From the NCBI GenBank assembly GCA_015852425.1, contig JAAAIG010000024.1, positions 6,208-70,207 of the forward strand: a DNA stretch of 64,000 bases. Reading direction: 5' to 3'. Each line of letters starts with the position of its first letter. Positions within the stretch are counted from its first letter, which is position 1. Shown one piece after another: positions 21,327-33,865 of this stretch. Below the pieces are notes generated by a model, which was not told where the DNA came from, did no database searches, and saw only the letters and a program-made list of their open reading frames with translations. The stretch is from Gryganskiella cystojenkinii (lineage: Eukaryota > Mortierellomycota > Mortierellomycetes > Mortierellales > Mortierellaceae). Both the position numbers and the translations under genes were made by a program.

Positions 21327-24176
21327 TTACAACTGGGCCATCTGTGCGTAACTCATGGGTCCAGAGGACAAGGCCGAGTTGTTGTCGCCAGAGGTTTTGT
21401 CAGAAAGCGAGAGTGACGAGGTTAGGCTCATGATAGCGGCCATGGTGGACAATTTGGGTTTCTCATCTTCTTCCTCCAAAGACGAAGTGTGGGACCCCTC
21501 GCCACCTTCGCGGCTTATTAAACTAACAGGAGTCATGGTTCCCTGTCCCTGCCCTAGTCCATGCTGCTGCTGTTGTTGTTGTTGCTGCGGATGAAAGAGT
21601 CCAGCTCTTGCAGCCTGTAGTTTCTGGGGATGAAAGCTATCGCCGCCTCCACCAGTCATCACCATCTCGTTGCCATTCTGGTCCATAGCGGTTTCATCAT
21701 CCATCACAAACTGAACTTCCTCCGCATCCACGGGGAAAGGGCAGAACGGATCTGGAGAAGAGCTTCTTTCCTTGTAATGTAATCCTGTGGCGACGCCGGA
21801 GGCGGCATTGGTGGTAGTGGAGGAGGAGGCTCCATGGTGACCCTGTACCTCACCGTCGCCCTCGTATGAAGACGTGACGGAAGAATCAAGGGGATGGCGG
21901 TGATATTGGTGTTGATAGTGTTGGTTGTGACTATGGTGGTGATGATGCTGATCAGGGAAAGAAAACGATCCCTGTCGACCAGAAGGGATCAACATGGCCA
22001 GAGGTGACACACTGTTATCCATGTCGAGTTGTTGTTGATAGAGTCGTTGCTGTTGGTCATACTCTGAGAAGGAATGGGGGAACCGAAGGTCCGAAATCTG
22101 ACCAGGACCTATTATACAAAAGAAGCAGAGATAAATCTAGGCGCGTTAATAAAACTTATATGCCATGGAGAGATGCCATCAAGAAGAGAATAGCACAACA
22201 CCTCACCTGCAACCGTCAAAGTCGAGTTTTCAAAATTGAATGGATCATCCTCATCGTCTTTATCGCCGACCAAAGATCCTGACGAGGGGGAGGGCAAGAT
22301 ATTCAAGGACGACCGTAACGAGTTCTCTATCCTTCCCTCATCTTGACGACTCTGTCGTCTCTGTCTCTCGCCGGTGGTCAAGAGCTCATTCAAGGACGAA
22401 GGCAAATACCCTTGATCAGACTCCATATCATCTTCGTCCGAATCCGTGTACTCGTCGTCCTCATCGACCGCGACGACATCCTCAAAGCCGACCATGCTGG
22501 GCCGTCTTCGGATTGAGTTCTCGTCAAAACCATTGTCCTGAACCTGACCGTTGCCATCAACGTCTCTGTTGCTGCCCTGGTTGTACAGATCATGGAGCTC
22601 AGGGATTGAATGTAGTCGGAGAGGTGAGGATGGGTTCACATCACTTTCACAGGAAACAGACAGGAACAAAGCCTTGTTGCCAGCGTGGTAAAACGGTGAG
22701 GACGGGAGAGCGCCAGTGTTAGCAGCATTCTCGGCAGCCGCTGACGACATGGGTCCTAATCGAAAGATATCTGGAAGAGAACGCTGACGGATCGGAAGCG
22801 GGGCTGCCAAATGTCGACGAACGCGACTCTCCAAGAGTCCCAGGGGGTTACCGCCATTCATTGCAGTATTACCATTAACGCTGTTGATGATACGACTACT
22901 GTTAATAGCGTCCTGATGCAGAGAATCTTCCTCTGAGAAAGGAGAGTGATTGCCTCCTCCCAATCCAAAGGCTCCATTCGTTCCGTACATTGACTCGGAC
23001 GAACTTCGAACCAACGTCGACTTCAAGTAGCTCTGTTGGAGTTGACTCGGTGATCGACCGCTACCGCCCATCATAAATTCAACATTGTTGTTGTTGAACT
23101 GAATACCATGCTGAGAAAGTGACGAGGTCGAGTTGTTCCCGTTCGGACTGTTGTTGTAAGGGGGTGAAAGCGGTTCGGAAGACCAAAGGCTATTCAAGAT
23201 TGCTCCACTAGAGGCTCTTCTTTCCAGCCGACTCCTTCCCAGACTCCCTCCTGCGGATCCGATCCCGCTCAGGCCACTATTCCCGTTCCCGTTTCCATTC
23301 AGGAGGAGCGCGGATGTCTTCCGATCTTGAGCCAAGAATGAGTGTGAAAGTGAGCACTTGGCTCCAAACTTGCAATTGCCTTTCAAAAAATATTTGCAGA
23401 CGTGTTGTTCCGCAACAGGATCCCGATTGTGAGAGAACAGACAGTTCTTGCCAGCTGTGCACGCTCCGCTCTTGAAGAACTTACAGGGGATATGTTGAAG
23501 GTTCGCAGCTAATAGCATGATTTGAAACGAGTATTCTCATCGTGTCAGTATGCAAGGGTCTGTTTCTATTTTTTTTTTTTTTTGAAACGTCCAAGGGTGA
23601 AGTGACACCAAAGACGGAGGAGCGAGAGACAATAGCAATAACAAAATTTCAAAAACAAGCAGGCAACCCTTTTCAAGAATTTTACCTTTCGAGGACTGCG
23701 AAGGTGTTGGTGTTTGACGAGGAAAGGGCAAGAGAGGAGGTCGATCCATGGGCCAGAGTGGGGGTCGCTTCACGGAACTGTTGTTGTTCATCCCACCAAA
23801 GCTGTTGTACGAGCTAGGAGATCGAGCCAAGGTCCCTGAAGGGGTCAGGGGTGGGGATGCAATATTGAACATATTGTCCATCAGAGGTCCTTTATTCATA
23901 TCGCTCCAACGATGCGCATCGGATCCAAGGGGAGAATCCTGGCGGAGTCCTTGAAAGTGTTGTTGTTGCTGTTGTTGTTGAGTTTGTGAGAGTCCCATTG
24001 CGTCCATAGTGGAGATCGGCGAATTCATATGCGAATTCATGCTTTGCACTGAGTCCAGACCCTGAAAATGTGGCAGTTGATGTTGTTGCTGTTGCTGTTG
24101 TTGCTGTATGAGGTGAATTTGTGTCTGCATGCTATGCTGCTGAAAATTTGACGAACTCGAGACTGGTCGCGTGGTC

Positions 24177-24219
<43 letters not shown>

Positions 24220-25329
24220 GCTGGAGAGGATGGACGGAATTGAAAGACTGGGGAATCATTCCTTGGCTGAGATTCGACTGACCAGATCTAGATGTCGCGT
24301 GTATTATAGCGAAAAAAGTGGGATGGTTATTGTTAGCAAAGGGATAGGAGAGGCAGAGAAGAGAGGTAGAGAAGAGTGGGTCGTTTCTCCACAACGAAAG
24401 CCGATGAAAAAGGCATTCAGGGGTGTCCAATGGGGGTTCAAGTTACTTCTCCCAAGGAGAACAGACACCCACCAAAAAGGAAACGGGATGGACATGGATC
24501 CAATCAAGTCTCGAGAAAAGAATAAGAGATTACGAAAAAGGGGGTAGAGAGGAAAGGAAGTATTTTTGCTTCTTTCTCGGCAATGATGGAGGCAACAGAA
24601 CTCAAAAAAGACCAGGGCGCCCCACTCTCTCAATCCGCAACCTTGCCAGTCTCTCTTTTTTCAGTCCGTGACATTCCTTTTTGAGTGCAACATTCTATAT
24701 CCGTTTTGCAACGATCCTCTCTGTAACCTCCTTGCAAAAGACGGAAATGAAATAGACAGCAGCGGTCGTCTTGGTCTGGAAAACCTCAGCAAAGGAAACT
24801 CTTCTTTTTTGTCCGTCAGCAAAGAACCGAACAATACAATGCAAAAAAAAGAAAAAGCCTTAACCTGCCGCCCATCACACAGACTGCATAGGGATGCAGG
24901 TATGGAGACCATAGAAAAATGTCCGAAATTAAACGGGTGCCCAGGGTCTGCTGGATCCTGCCGTCTGGGCACAAAAAAAAAAAAACTGGGGACTCCAAAA
25001 TAAAAGAGCTTCTTTCATATTTGGCCACCAAATCGCAGTTTTTTTTCTCCGTCTTTTTTTTTGAGTTTCTGCTTTTGTCGCGTCCATCGCGACACCGAAT
25101 GAATGAGTGGTTTCATTGCCATTCTTTCCTCCCATTCTCTCTTTTCTTTCCCGTGTGGGTCAATGGGAGCATGGAAAAAAAGGAGCATTCCATTTTGATA
25201 CAATTCATCAGAATTAGACAAAAAAAAGGGGGGAGGGGTGTTGGTTACCTTGGCAGAGGTGGAAAATCACTGACCATCCAGGATGATCCAGTCTTATCCA
25301 AGGGCCCGACTGTCCGTTGTTGCTGTTGC

Positions 25330-25366
<37 letters not shown>

Positions 25367-25679
25367 GAAGTTGCTGCTGGAGTTGCAAATGCGCCTGTAA
25401 TTGCTGCTGTTCTTGAAAGTTCATTTGGAATGAGTTTTGTCTTGATTCATTCAGAGACTGAATCTGAATCATGGGTGCTCCTGAGGCAGTTTGCTGCTGT
25501 TGAAGTTGCTGCTGCAGTTGGTGGTGTTGCTGCTGCTGGAGTTGCTGTTGGAGCTGTTGGTTCGAATACTCTTGGAGAAGCTCTTGTTGTTGCTGTTGTT
25601 GTTGTTGCTGGTGCAGCTGCTGCTGTTGAGACGATTGGCTCGAGACCGTCGCAGAGCCGGTTTGATGAAGTGCCAGCAT
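21327..25679 (-). CDS. Q-rich tandem CCCH zinc-finger protein
   Basis: Four minus-strand exons (25249-25679, 23686-24287, 22207-23508, 21327-22108) join in phase to encode 1038 residues. The N-terminal third is almost entirely Gln-rich. Two C-x7-C-x5-C-x3-H fingers follow at about residues 352-370 and 382-400 (CKFFKSGACTAGKNC and CKYFLKGNCKFGAKC). The preceding AANLQHIP matches the context of fungal Lee1-like CCCH proteins. The remainder is Ser/Asn/His-rich and disordered with an acidic patch (VAVDEDDEYTDSDEDD). CCCH pairs of this kind usually bind RNA or act in transcription. The third intron, counted on the plus strand (24288-25248), is 961 bases, the longest in the window, and has no convincing internal exon. 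Confidence 0.85.
24178..24222 (-). repeat. (CAA)n repeat, polyglutamine in the CCCH protein
   Basis: A nearly pure GTT run on the plus strand, read as Gln on the minus strand. Confidence 0.9.
25317..25367 (-). repeat. CAA/CAG repeat, second polyglutamine run in the CCCH protein
   Basis: About 17 consecutive Gln codons in the first coding exon, mostly CAA with two CAG interruptions. Confidence 0.9.
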
Positions 25680-27674
25680 TTTGTTTTTCTCTCCTCTCGA
25701 TAATGCGTACTTTTTTTTGTTTTAGGGTGAGAGAATAAATAAAGGCTCCAGACCCTGCGTCAAAAGGGACAGCAGAGGTGGCCTTGGAGTGAAATATAGG
25801 CTCGGTAAAGGTTCGACACTGTAAAGACAGACGGAGATGATGACCAAAGGAGTATTCGTCGTTTTTCTCGCAAGACCAAAACTGAGAGAGATAGAGAAAG
25901 AGAGACAGAGAGAGACAAAAAAGGGGACGCAGTTGGCGCAGCGGTTTGTTGGAGAGGGTGCGTGGGATTTGATGAAGATGAGGGAGAGAGACCGGTGAGA
26001 GTAGTAAAAAAGGATGAAAAAGAGAAAAATAGTAAAGAGAGAACAAGAGCGCGGAGGAAGGTGGAAGGGACAGAAGGAAAAAGAAGGAAAAGAGAGGAGG
26101 ACAAAGAGAATAAGAAAGAGAGTAAAAAATAAAAAAAGAAGGGGTCAAAGACATACAAAAGGGTCGTCGCCAATGGGTTCAGGGACTAAAGGCTGTGTGG
26201 TTTTCTTGTATGTTTTTATGGTTAAAAAAATGATGAACACACTCGAGGAGGGAACAATGGTAATATTGGACAAAAGGAAATCAGAAACAAAGAGAGGGAG
26301 GAGGTGCAAGTCATAATGAAGAAGAAACCGAGGGCCTCGATTCGTTTTGCTTCGATCAAAAAAGAGCAGGTTACGCTGGTTTGTTTCCCTTCTCTTTGTT
26401 GTTCACAGACCGTTTTTTTTTTTCTTTCTTTGTCTCGTTCTTTTCTAAAGTACAGAAAAAAGGTATCATTTGTTGTTCTGCTTATTCTTTCTTTCTTGAC
26501 CCCTCCTCCCTGTTCCTGTTCCTGTTCCTGTTCGCCTTTTCAAAAACAACACAAGCACCCAAATCTCAAGAGCAACAAAAGAACAAAAATATAAAAAAAA
26601 AAGGATAAGGGGGTCCAATGTTGAAGGAGAGATATCGTAAAAAGAGCGCGTGAGCGATTCTTAGGTTCTTACTGCCTATTTTCACTCCCTAACTGGCTAC
26701 TGGTTACAGTTGGCTATAGATTCGAATGGATGCTGGGAACAGCACTTAGCTGCAGTGAAAAAAAGGGGGCGAGAGGAGGGGGAGGAAGGCGCGTTAGAGG
26801 GGTCACAGAACGGAAACGAGGAGAAAGGGATAATAAATCCAGGAGCTTGCAAAAAAGGAAAAAAAAACCAAGAAGCTTCAAAAAAAAAAAAAAAAGTAAA
26901 CAGAAAAGCCAATGACGGCAAACAGTCGGTACTGAGCGGCTTCACTGGATGGTGTTGTGGTCTCGAAAAGTGTACAGTGGGGTGTGAAAAATGAACATGA
27001 TTTCAAGGAGAGTTGAACCCCAGGCAACGAGGGAAAGAAAAAAAAGGGAAAAATAAGGATAGACACATTGGCCATTCTTTTGTTTCCTCTCCTTCAGTTT
27101 ATCTGTGAACGACGTCCGTTTTCTTCATATTTCGTTGTCGATATCCCGAAGAAGATCAACCTGCCACATTCCCGCTCTGCTGGCATCTAAAACAACGCAA
27201 CGTAGAAATTACGAGAGCGACCTTTCTTTTTGGCAGTCCAAAGGAACGGAGAGAAAAAAACAGAAACTGCATGTAAAAGCTGAAAGTGATGAAAAGTGCT
27301 GACGAACAAGCAGAAAATAATAAAAGTTGAGAAAAGGAAAGAGTGGAGACGAGGAAATGAAAGGAGAATGAAGAGGGGAGAAAAGGAAGAGAGAGCGTGG
27401 GGAAGTCGAGAGTTTGCAACTTTGGGAGAAATGAAATCAATAAAAACCACACGATGCGAGACCATTGCGTTGAACGTGCATCAACGATATGGAGAGGGAA
27501 TTGACAGCGCTAACGAAGAGACGAAAAAAAAAAGAGTGACGACGAGGTCTATGACCATTCTCTGCATAGCTTGGGAGCTTCGCAGTTCAGGACACTCTTC
27601 TGCACGCGTTTGCACGCGCGTTTTCTTCTAACTTTGTACAATGTATTATTTTTTTTCGTTGTCTAAGTTTAAGG
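25680..27674. other. Upstream region of the CCCH gene and AT-1 3' flank
   Basis: About 2 kb separates two minus-strand genes. From 25680 to about 26130 the minus strand is strongly C/T-rich, as in a leader; purine-rich DNA dominates to 27500. Open frames here are low-complexity shadows. I see no gene, RNA or transposon. Confidence 0.6.
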
Positions 27675-29793
27675 TCACCTCTCATCCTTAGGAAGCTTCC
27701 AGATTTTTGGATTGAGTGCTTCGAGATATTGGATCGTCGGCGAGATATAAAAAACGAGTAAGCAGCCTCCAATCATGACACACATTGAACTGACATAATA
27801 ATAGCCATCCTGTTGCATCTGACATTGACCCGACAGTTCGATACAGAGAGACTTTCCAGGCTCTGCTGCGCACGAAATCACTACAATGTACGTTTTTTTA
27901 AAATGTCGGGATAGAACTGGGGTTAGCTCTACTAACACTGTACCTGCCAGATTCCAGGAAAAATTCGAACCAAATTTAGACTCGCATATCGAGCATTATG
28001 ATACCTTCGTCGTTGCTGTCCAGAACTGAGCACGTTGAGATGGTGAAATAGTCCACTGCCTTGAGGACAAAGAACCTTGGCCATGTTCCTCCAAAGTTAC
28101 TGAGCGTGTTCAAGAGCTAAAAATATTGCCAAAGGAAATAAGGGGTTCGACTCAATTTCAAAATCGCCGTTGTTTTCAATGACCCAGTCCACTTTTCATC
28201 TTTTCCGCGAATTGCTTACGGTCATGTAGGTTCCTCCGATGACTGGGTCCGCAATGACGGTCATGAACGCCCCCATGCTGACGAACGCCACCGTACTATT
28301 TACCGGGTTGAAAAAAAAGTTAATCAATGATAATCTCAAAATATTTACAATTTTCAAACGAACGTTGACAGTTCGTCCGGACTGACCTAGTGAAGGACGT
28401 GGTAACGGTGGTAGCTAGAACCATATAGAAATAAGTAGGCGTTACAACGCCATCCTCTGGAAAACTACTGACGATCAACATGGCTACCACGCAGCAGACC
28501 AGATGCGCACAAAATGCCCATAGCCACTATATTTGCAAAGAATAGGAAATGGTTAGTGTAGACCTTTAAACGAAAGCCGTTGACGCTCCTGACAAAAAAA
28601 AGATGGTGGTCCCTTCGCTTACAGGCTTGAGTGGTCTTGGTCCTGAACTCCAACGGACAGCATAATACCCAAAAATAATCTGGAAAGGGAAATCGATCAA
28701 CACTGCCAGCGCGAGATCTTCCTTACTGAACCCCTTTTCCAACAGTTTCAGCGCCGTGACCGCTCCGTTGGCAATGAACCCAATCTTGGCAGTCAATAGG
28801 ACAATCATGAACGACTTCATGTGAGGCAATCGAATGATCCTAAGAATGATCTTGTAAACAGACTTGATGTCGATCTCGCTTTCATCCAGATGTGAGCGTT
28901 CCTCCTTCTTGAGAAAGACGAGCCAGAGTGTGATAGCGAAATAGAGCATGGACCAGAATTTGAGGTACCCGCCCAGAGGAACTAGCCCGACATCTTGAGG
29001 GACGGTTCGGAAATACTTGTTGCTGAATTCTGGAGAGTTGAACGCCAAAAAGACTGTAAACGACAGGAAATAACCCGAGTTGAGTCCGATCGTCTGGGCT
29101 GTGGACGCAAACGAGACATTGTCCTTGGACAATAATGTCAGCGCCCATCCATCGACCGCAATATCCTGAGTCGCGGAAAAAAATATCAGGACAAAGAACA
29201 CGGTCGTTAGGGTCCCGATCGCGATCTGATCCTGCGCCATCCAATAATCGATATTGACGCCGAGCCAGAGAAACATAAACCCAGTCAAGAGTTGAATCGG
29301 CACAATCCAAGATTTTCTTCGCCCGAGGTCCTTGCTATAGACGGCGTCCACGATCGGGGACCAGAGAAACTTCATGCTGTAAGGATAGTGCGCCAAAGAG
29401 AAGACCCCGATCTGTGTATAACTCATCTTGGCCTTTAGCAAGAACGGTATACTTCCAAACGCTAAACCGACAGGGACACCTTGAAGCAGATCTAATAATG
29501 GCAATAAATGTAATGCATCGCGTGTTACTTTTTCTTCTCCCATGACACCTTGGGATCAGTCTTTATCCCGAGTTGTCGTCCTTACATAAAACGACCAGCA
29601 GCAGAAAGTTCCAGCTATCCTTTGCTGACATTGGTGTTGGTGTTTGGGTGTCCTTCTCATCTATGGCTAGAGAAGAATGAAGCTCGGACCGGTCCTCTGG
29701 AGAGGGAGATGGCGAACCTCTCCGTGTTAACATCAGTTCTTCCCGCTCATCATCGCCCAAGAGTTGATCTGGTCGAGACTTTCTCGCCAACAT
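27675..29793 (-). CDS. Acetyl-CoA transporter AT-1 (SLC33A1 family)
   Basis: Six minus-strand exons (29586-29793, 28623-29491, 28387-28526, 28220-28295, 28005-28116, 27675-27880) join in phase to encode 536 residues, near human SLC33A1 (549). The family is a major-facilitator branch that moves acetyl-CoA into the ER/Golgi lumen for protein and glycan acetylation. Recognisable blocks are LLQGVPVGLAFGSIPFLL, KFLWSPIVDAVYSKDLGRRK, SATQDIAVDGWALTLL, the exon-spanning DPVIGGTYMTLLNTLSNFGG and EALNPKIWKLP near the C terminus. The short N terminus is hydrophilic and Ser/acidic. I chose the ATG at 29793; an in-frame ATG about 120 bases upstream would add roughly 40 residues of doubtful composition. 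Confidence 0.93.
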
Positions 29794-31157
29794 ATTTGTT
29801 ATATGCAAAGTTCCTTGCACTCGCTTCTTGCTATCGAGAGATGATTTTCGTTTTTTGATTGAATAGAAAATAAAATGGGTTAAGAGATATGATGCGTATG
29901 GGTGAGACAGCATGGCAGTAAAAGACCCTGACAAAAACAGCCCTCTTTTAAGTATGGTTAGCAAGGGAGAGAGACAGAGACAGCCGTACCTGCCGTGTTG
30001 CTGCGTGTGAGCTTTTTTCTATGTCGCGTCTTTGCGTCTGGGCCTGAATCAAGCACGATGGTAGGTGAGGAATCCTTGTTAGAATGAGCTGTGTTTTTTT
30101 TGGGTTCCAAGGCCTAAAATCGCGATCGAGAAATGTTTGAGGAAATGCAGTTCTCACAGAGCAGGAAGGAGACAGTGGGATGTGAGCTACGCAAAGAGGA
30201 GGGTTGTTTGAGAAGAAAGAGGGGCAAGGAGGAATCAGATGGAGATTGAGAAAGAGGGAATTGAAAGCGAAGTCAGTCGAGTGTGTGTTGCTTCCTTCTC
30301 TCTTTTAGCCATGGATTTACCGTTAGCCACATCTGTGTGGAACAAGAAAAAGAGCCATTTTTTTTTAATTTTTTTTCTTCAAAGAGCCTACGCCACACAG
30401 ATGCCCTTTGTCCACTGGATAAGAAAACGCTCAAAATTGGCTGAAGTGCCTGTTGGGGAGAGAGAGGGAGAAAGAGTGTCCAGCTGCTCAGTTTTGGCGG
30501 CACATATGCTGATCATTGGAGCACGCCCAATCAATGGCTCCTTCATCTACTTGAAGTCGTGAACTCGCGCCGGCGATCAGAATTTTTTGCACGCGCGTAT
30601 GCTGCAAGCAACAAATATGACATCCTGAATGTCTGTTTGGACTTACATTTCTTTTTTTCCCCCAGACTGTGACCGGACGTTGTTGCTTTCACCTATATCG
30701 GCTCTCACTCATGGTGGTCACCTCGCGAAGAAGCTTTTCAGCATAAAGATGGTGCCTCTGTCCCGATGCTAGGAACGGAACTGCCAATTCTCTTGATAGT
30801 GAATACAGCAGAGGCATCAGATGTCAAAACTTCTCAGATTCATAGATCAGAAACGATCTTGAAAGATCTCGCTGCCTTTGTAGAAAATACATGAGATCCC
30901 TTAAAAAACACGAGAGTAGCAAACAAGAACAAATTATCCATGGGTGTGGTGTATATTTGGGTACAAAACAGTCTAATCTCATCGGCGCCTACTCCTTTGG
31001 TCGATGTTTTTTTTGTGGGTGTGGGGCGAATGTGAGTTGTGTGGGAGAGTGTGTGTTTGCTGTATATGCTGTCACTGCTTCAAAACTTGCGGCAGTGTCT
31101 TGCATGCACTGTTTCTGTTGGTTTTTTCGATCGTAAATCCGTTCTTTGCCGAATAAT
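29794..31157. other. Intergenic region between AT-1 and COX6
   Basis: Mixed A/T-rich DNA with no convincing frame. The AT-1 promoter should lie in the left part and the COX6 3' UTR in the right. A GT-rich patch (about 31000-31060) is the only compositional feature. Confidence 0.55.
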
Positions 31158-32089
31158 TTAGAATCCGAGCTCCTCCTTGGTCTCAACACCCAACTGGGCC
31201 TTGAGGGGGGCGAGTTCATCCATGTACTGCTTGAAGAGAGCATCCGATCCGGCCTTGACCTTCAATCCCTCGAAGATGCGAACGGCGGTAGGGTAATCGT
31301 TAACGCGACGGGCAGCCTTGAGGGCAGCCTCGATAACAGAGGTCGAGGGGACGAGATCGTAACCGAAGGCGTTGTTCAATCCACGCTGGAGCTCAAAGAG
31401 ATCATCGACGTTGTCAAAGAACTTGACGAAACGCTCGGTGAAGTGCTCGAAGGACTCCTCCTGGTGCTCTGCAGAGTAGTTGCGGACTATGAGAAGGAAC
31501 AATGAAGAAAAAAAAAATTAAAGAAAAAAAGGGTGGGGTCAGTATTTCATGGTCCAATTGAGATATATCGGGTATTCCGAGAGGCGTGTTTAAGTGCGTG
31601 TGTTGATTTGCCCATTGTCGTGGAAGTGCCGGAAACGGAGAGCGCGAAGGAATTGGTGCTAATTGTGTCTCAAAGGCGAAATGGGGCGAGTCGCATCCCG
31701 ATTTCGAATCCCGTGTTTCCCACGGAGATCTACCATAGGTTCATCTCTGGTGTGTTCCGGACGCGCGAATTGTCCGTGTCCAACTAGAAAAAAGTCCCCA
31801 ATATAGACTTTGTTACGGGTTCAAGCGAGTATCTCTAGAAAAGTCGATAAAGATGTCTCTTGTAAAGGTAGGTCTTGTTCGATGGTCCTGTAGGAAATCC
31901 GATGGTATTTCCATTTCCGAATAGGACACGGTTGTTTTTCTGCGTGTTGATCCGAATTCCCGAAGTTTTCAATCAATAATGAAGGATGTATTTACTCTGG
32001 ACAGCGGAACGGGAGGCGATAGCGGAGCGAGCGACCTGGACGCGGGCAGTGGCGGCGAGGGGGCGAGCGAGGGTGGCGAAGCGGTTCAT
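31158..32089 (-). CDS. COX6: Cytochrome c oxidase subunit VI (Cox6/COX5A)
   Basis: Two exons (31996-32089, 31158-31486) encode 140 residues. The first 35 or so residues form a mitochondrial presequence rich in Arg, Ala and Ser without acidic residues (MNRFATLARPLAATARVQ). The mature part has the Cox6/COX5A helical-repeat fold: EESFEHFTERFVKFFDNVDD, FGYDLVPSTSVIEAALKAAR, NDYPTAVRIFEGLKVKAG. This nuclear-encoded subunit sits on the matrix face of complex IV. The gene is divergent from RIB1 with about 510 bases between start codons, and a CCAAT motif lies in that interval. Confidence 0.95.
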
Positions 32090-32599
32090 GGCTGAAGATA
32101 TGTGATGGGGGGAGAGAGCGATGAGTGATGGGATCAATGAATTGGATGCAGCTTTTTCTTGTATTCTGAGTTTCCGTGTGAGGTTTGGGTAACCAGAGTC
32201 CAAAAAAACGTCTCTGTAGAAAATTAGTCGCAATTGTTATAGTTTTATAAATTTCTATGGCGTGCAGGAGAGCTAAGCCGCAAAAATCGAAAGAAGGCAA
32301 GAATTGCGCCCAATGGCGACACTCTGTGCCATTACTCAGATTTTCATGGTTTCGCTGACAAAACGGGTATTTCAGGATACTTTGGTTGGACAGGAACGAA
32401 TAATATGACAAATGGAGGCCGATCGTCTTCGCTATCTTTGACCTCTCTCCTTCTCTTTAAATATCGGACGCATATCTCACTACTTTTTGGTCCTTCATCG
32501 ATCGATACCCTCCTCTTTCCCCTCACCGTCAACTTTCGTCACTTGAATACTTTAGTTGTCCCTAATCTCACAGGAGGAACTTTTTTGCACCTTAGCACA
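32090..32599. promoter_or_regulatory. Shared divergent promoter region of COX6 and RIB1
   Basis: The 510-base interval serves two divergent genes. It contains CCAAT at 32310-32314, the core site of the HAP/NF-Y complex known to activate yeast COX6. The right part is C/T-rich, as expected for the RIB1 leader. Regulation by HAP here is inference. Confidence 0.5.
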
Positions 32600-33865
32600 A
32601 TGACCGACGTTGCTCAGGATACTTACATTCCAAGGAATGCAATCAACCACATTAGCCCATTCTTTTCCAAGGCACAGCATTCACACAGTCATAACCAGTC
32701 TCACCAAAGCAAACACCAATACCAGACCCCTATCTCAACCCCTGTGCCAAGGAGACCCTCGGCTCAGATCGAATCTTCTTCCCCCAAAGCACCACCGACT
32801 CCCCTGAATCAGCCGGCTACTTCTTCGTCGGCTGTTTCTTACAATACTCCTCCAGCAACACCGCCACTCCCGAATAAGACAGGTTCTGTCGTACCCTCTG
32901 ACCCGATTGCCTGGTGCACAGCCCGAGCCAGGATTCCTACCCCTGACGGATCGGAATACTTTTTGCACATTTACGAGAATACCCGGGACAAGAAGGAGCA
33001 TTTGGCTTTTGTCTTTGGGGATGCGATCCGATCCAAGAGTCTGGACAAGGTACAATGGAACGAGACGGAAACGGACCGAATCAAGCGTGGAGCTTACACT
33101 GGTCGACTGGTCGCACAGCAACAAGGAGATGGTGCACTGCTCTCAGCCGCAACAGTATCAACAATGACCTTTCCACTGGTAGTCGGGGGAAATGGTCAAG
33201 CACCTTTAGTGCGTATCCACTCTGAGTGTTTCACGGGCGAGATCGGTCACTCGGCTCGGTGTGATTGTGGTGAACAGCTGGATGAGGCGATCCGGTTGAT
33301 GAAGGCCGAGGGATCAGGCGTCGTTGTCTACCTCCGTCAGGAGGGTCGTGGTATTGGATTGGCGGAGAAGCTCAAGTATGCATTTTCTCATATTCAGCAT
33401 TGTGTGGCATTGATCATCGCTGATCGATATCAGTTATCTTTGTCTTTTTACTAACAGTAGAATATCACTCCCCTTTCGTGCACTAGGGCTTATAATTTGC
33501 AAGATCTTGGATACGACACCGTGATGGCGAACCTGCTGTTGAATCATGGAGCGGACGAGCGTACTTATGAAGTCGCTCAGGCGATCCTCGAGGACTTGGG
33601 TCAAACCCAGGTTCGACTCCTTACCAACAACCCGGACAAAATTGAGCAGGTTGAACACAACAGCCAGATCAAGGTCGTGGAGCGTGTTCCCATGATGCCC
33701 AAATCCTGGGAGGCCATTGAACAGGGGCTTGAGATGGAATTCGAGGTCAAAGAAGGAGCTGTCGAGAACAAGATCGTTCGAGGCAAAGAGCTGGATCGGT
33801 ATTTGAAGGTCAAGGTCGAGCGGATGAGGCATATGATCAACATCCCCTCGAGCATGGGACTGTGA
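32600..33865 (+). CDS. RIB1: GTP cyclohydrolase II, first step of riboflavin synthesis
   Basis: Two exons (32600-33375, 33487-33865) encode 384 residues. The enzyme converts GTP to 2,5-diamino-6-ribosylamino-4(3H)-pyrimidinone 5'-phosphate, formate and pyrophosphate. The core has [11 protein letters not shown], zinc ligands C210, C221 and C223 in the C-x10-C-x-C pattern, and [11 protein letters not shown], which contributes substrate-binding and catalytic residues. LTNNPDKI lies near the end. A Ser/Pro-rich N terminus of about 100 residues precedes the core; it is not needed for the reaction in bacterial enzymes. No DHBP synthase domain is fused, which fits fungal Rib1. I chose the ATG at 32600 because the upstream frame is C/T-derived. 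Confidence 0.96.

Noticed and set aside
24288..25248. Hidden exon inside the long CCCH-gene intron
   Set aside because: Frames in the interval are derived from poly-purine/pyrimidine DNA; the outer exons already join exactly in phase at LPRSGQSN.
26014..27075. Several purine-derived Lys/Arg/Glu-rich frames and their Phe/Ser/Leu complements
   Set aside because: Both strands give only low-complexity sequence, as expected from strand-asymmetric leader DNA.
31690..31720. TTCGAATCC box-B-like word suggesting a tRNA
   Set aside because: No matching A box, acceptor stem or anticodon arm could be drawn around it; similar words near 9381 and 35778 also fail.
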